A stretch of DNA of 34,438 nt from an uncultured Bacilli bacterium (lineage in GTDB: Bacteria > Bacillota_I > Bacilli_A > RF39 > UBA660), in the NCBI GenBank assembly GCA_910585045.1, contig CAJUCD010000013.1:1-34438 (forward strand), in the 5' to 3' direction. The notes beneath the pieces are model-generated. The model was given only the letters and a program-made list of their open reading frames with translations, did not search any database and had not been told where the DNA came from. Position numbers and translations under genes: made by a program. Positions 32,781 through 34,438 of the stretch are shown one piece after another (positions within the stretch are counted from its first letter, which is position 1; every line of letters begins with the position of its first letter).

Positions 32781-33377
32781 TCAATTCTTTTTTGCACAAA
32801 TTACATAAAAACCTTTATTTTTCTCTTTAATTTCTGTTTTAAAATTCTTTTCTATATCTTTTATAATACTTTTAGCACCTTGGTCTTTTCGAATAACAAA
32901 CCAAAGCTCACCATCTTTATTCAAATGTTCCGAGGCACCATTAAGTATTTCTAAAACTACTTTTTTACCTGCCCGAATTGGTGGGTTTGTGATAATTAAA
33001 TCATACTTTTCTGTAATATTTTCATATATGTTACTTTCTTTAAAAGAGACATTAACTTTATTTAATTTAGCATTTTCAAAAGCAAGTTTTAAAGCTCGCT
33101 TATTTATATCAATACCAACGCCTGAAATATTTAATACCTTGGCTAAGATAATACTAATAAAACCATAGCCACAGCCAACATCTAAAAAGTTTTTAATTGG
33201 TGATTTGTTTTTTAAATAGGTATTAATAAGATTAATACTTCCTGTATCTATTTTATTTTTAGAAAAAACGCCATTGTCACTTATAAATTCAAAACAAGAA
33301 GAATCATAGTTATATTTTATGACCCTTCTTTCACTTTTTATATTCTCGTTATTTGTAAAATAGTGATTCAAATCCAT
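32781..33377 (-). CDS. RsmC/YbxB-like class I SAM-dependent methyltransferase
   Basis: The Rossmann-fold SAM site FLDVGCGYGF is at residues 64-73, and the catalytic NPPIRAG at 131-137 is typical of N2-guanine or N6-adenine rRNA methyltransferases. The family (RsmC, YbxB in Bacillus) is predicted to modify 16S rRNA; here only this single domain is present, at 198 aa, as in YbxB. In B. subtilis ybxB lies between rplL and rpoB, and the same order relative to rpoB is kept here, though no rplJ-rplL follows. The ATG has a weak AAAGGG site. A promoter with extended -10 (33401-33428) may also drive rpoB-rpoC, since no terminator is seen in the 96-base gap. Confidence 0.88.
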   Translation of the reverse strand: MDLNHYFTNNENIKSERRVIKYNYDSSCFEFISDNGVFSKNKIDTGSINLINTYLKNKSPIKNFLDVGCGYGFISIILAKVLNISGVGIDINKRALKLAFENAKLNKVNVSFKESNIYENITEKYDLIITNPPIRAGKKVVLEILNGASEHLNKDGELWFVIRKDQGAKSIIKDIEKNFKTEIKEKNKGFYVICAKKN

Positions 33378-33400
33378 ACGCCCTTTTTTTAGTTACTCTT

Positions 33401-33428
33401 AGTATAACAAATTTAGAAAATTAGTCAA
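33401..33428 (-). promoter_or_regulatory. Promoter of the rsmC-like gene and probably rpoB-rpoC
   Basis: TTGACT (33423-33428), 16-bp spacer, TATACT (33401-33406) with an extended TG on the minus strand. Confidence 0.75.
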
Positions 33429-33463
33429 GTAATTTATTTATCTTTATTAATCTTAATTAGATA

Positions 33464-33507
33464 ATGAAAGAAAAAGATCCTTTCTTTTTTTAGAAATGGA
33501 TCTTTTT
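33464..33507 (-). terminator. Terminator of the Hint-domain gene
   Basis: A strong stem (33492-33507 and 33471-33485, one bulged base) with T-runs on both sides of the hairpin, beginning 3 bases past the stop codon at 33510. It separates the surface-type gene from the rpoB operon. Confidence 0.85.
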
Positions 33508-33509
33508 AC

Positions 33510-34438
33510 CTATTTACAAACTTCACAAGCTGCTTCTACTGATTGTTTTGCAGCATTATAACTTAACATAAATGTTGCTACAAAAGTTAACACTTTTAGA
33601 TTACTTATAAAACAATTATGTCCATCTGCTAGTTCAATACTATATATATCTATTCCTTCACTATGTGATTCTATAACTACTTCTTCTACTTTATAGTTAA
33701 TTCCATCTACTCCTAATATTTCTGCACCTTTCTTTAACATACTCGCTGGCATATAACCTGCCCCTGCTACATAGAATTTATGATTTACTGTACATCTTAT
33801 CTTTTCACCATTTTCTAAACGAATGGCACAAACTTCTAATACTTGTGAGATTTCTATCTTTTTAATCTCTGTACATATTATTTTATCTTGTTTCTCATCA
33901 TAAGAATATACTTTATCTCCTACTTTTAAGTCTTTTACTTTTTTCTTTAATTTTTTCTTCTTTTTTTCATCATATACTAATATTATATTTTCTTCAGTTA
34001 AACAAGGTCCGACATAATAAAAGCTTTTTTCATTACCTGTTATTGTATAATAAGTATAAGGAGTAGTACTGCTCGGCGTATAAGGAAAATGCATGATATA
34101 TCCTGGATCACTAGTACTAGCACTACAAGTAGTTGTGCTACAAATATAAAGAGACGTACAACTTTGACTTCTAATAAGCGATCCAATTGGAAAAGACCAA
34201 CTACTAACATTAAAATCAAATGATTTCCAGGTTTTACCATTATCAGTACTATAATAATAACTAGACCAAGAAGAAATATCCTGTCCTCCTAAAGCAATTG
34301 TTACATCATTAGCAGTAGTAGTTACAGTTTTTGATGAAGTATCTGATTGATTTCCTGCCGCATCTTTTACATATGCTTTTACTGTATGACTTGATCCTGC
34401 TGTTAATCCTGTAAATTTATGGGTATTTCCTGTTCCTT
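33510..34438 (-). CDS. Surface-type protein with fibronectin-like segment and C-terminal Hint domain (5' partial)
   Basis: The frame stays open to the window edge, so at least 308 residues are seen and the true start lies outside; the ATG at 34094 is internal. The first part (FTGLTAGSSHTVKAYVKDAA, then GNQS) resembles a fibronectin type III repeat of a cell-surface protein. A Thr/Ser/Tyr- and Cys-rich part follows. The last 160 residues are a Hint domain: Cys-Leu opens block A (CLTEENIILV, then LKVGDKVYS), block B is GEKIRCTVNHKFYV, and block F is IYSIELADGHNCFISN. The terminal His-Asn of a splicing intein is absent. A 20-residue tail ends AACEVCK. Self-cleavage or attachment at the cysteine is inference. 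It occupies the place of rplL upstream of the rpoB locus. Confidence 0.8.
   Translation of the reverse strand, partial: GTGNTHKFTGLTAGSSHTVKAYVKDAAGNQSDTSSKTVTTTANDVTIALGGQDISSWSSYYYSTDNGKTWKSFDFNVSSWSFPIGSLIRSQSCTSLYICSTTTCSASTSDPGYIMHFPYTPSSTTPYTYYTITGNEKSFYYVGPCLTEENIILVYDEKKKKKLKKKVKDLKVGDKVYSYDEKQDKIICTEIKKIEISQVLEVCAIRLENGEKIRCTVNHKFYVAGAGYMPASMLKKGAEILGVDGINYKVEEVVIESHSEGIDIYSIELADGHNCFISNLKVLTFVATFMLSYNAAKQSVEAACEVCK

Noticed and set aside
32781..33377. Recoding of TGA as tryptophan, as in Mollicutes
   Set aside because: The rsmC-like gene ends in TGA with only nine further sense codons in frame, and tryptophan is TGG throughout conserved proteins. The standard code suffices.
33510..34020. 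A true splicing intein
   Set aside because: No C-terminal His-Asn plus nucleophile and no homing endonuclease are present, and nothing resembling a continuing host protein follows.
33510..34094. A complete 194-aa protein starting at 34094
   Set aside because: The frame continues upstream without a stop to the window edge through a fibronectin-like segment, and no ribosome site precedes the internal ATG.
1..34438. Insertion sequences, CRISPR arrays, tRNA or rRNA genes
   Set aside because: No transposase, regular spaced repeats, or tRNA-like T-arm sequences were noticed in any intergenic region.

Overview
The window (34.4 kb, low GC) is a chromosomal segment of a Bacillota/Bacilli-type bacterium. 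Signs are the DnaB-DnaI primosome loader pair, single-chain glycyl-tRNA synthetase under a T-box, metK under a SAM-I riboswitch, an RsmC/YbxB-like methyltransferase directly upstream of rpoB-rpoC, and Shine-Dalgarno sites of AGGAGG or GGTGA type. Small genes, short spacers and many unrecognised proteins would suit an uncultured, reduced gut lineage (for example RF39-like Bacilli); that placement is inference. The standard genetic code fits: TGA is used as a stop and Trp is TGG. All genes but one lie on the minus strand. I see no tRNA, rRNA, CRISPR array, insertion sequence or intergenic gap above 300 bases.

Layout in + coordinates (minus-strand transcription runs right to left). 1-2.6 kb: parC. 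2.7-10.6 kb: an accessory stretch between parC and its partner parE, holding a small soluble protein, a lipoprotein, a large DUF1906 cell-wall-hydrolase-like protein, a secreted protein, a CadC-type repressor with a Zn/Cd/Pb P-type ATPase, and an unrecognised protein. 10.7-12.6 kb: parE. 12.7-14.7 kb: an unrecognised protein and, divergently on the plus strand, a membrane-anchored thioredoxin. 14.7-17.5 kb: dnaB, dnaI and a UPF0200-like P-loop kinase as one operon with a near-consensus promoter. 17.5-20.8 kb: metK with its SAM-I riboswitch, then glyS preceded by a 117-residue protein and a short T-box leader. 20.8-25.2 kb: three unrecognised genes, one an HExxH metallopeptidase. 25.3-33.4 kb: rsmC-like gene, rpoB, rpoC. 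33.5 kb to the edge: the 3' part of a surface-type protein with a fibronectin-like segment and a C-terminal Hint (intein-like) domain.

The informational genes cover DNA topology, primosome loading, transcription, glycine charging and SAM synthesis. Regulation is mostly legible: two riboswitch-type leaders with their terminators, a metal-responsive operator over a consensus promoter, several -35/-10 pairs with 16-18 bp spacers, and intrinsic terminators that often start inside the last codons of the gene. The points most worth a second look are the Hint-domain protein, the substitutions at rifampicin-contact positions of RpoB, the very short T-box leader, the inverted repeats over the starts of two uncharacterised genes, and the unrecognised gene cluster between glyS and rpoC.
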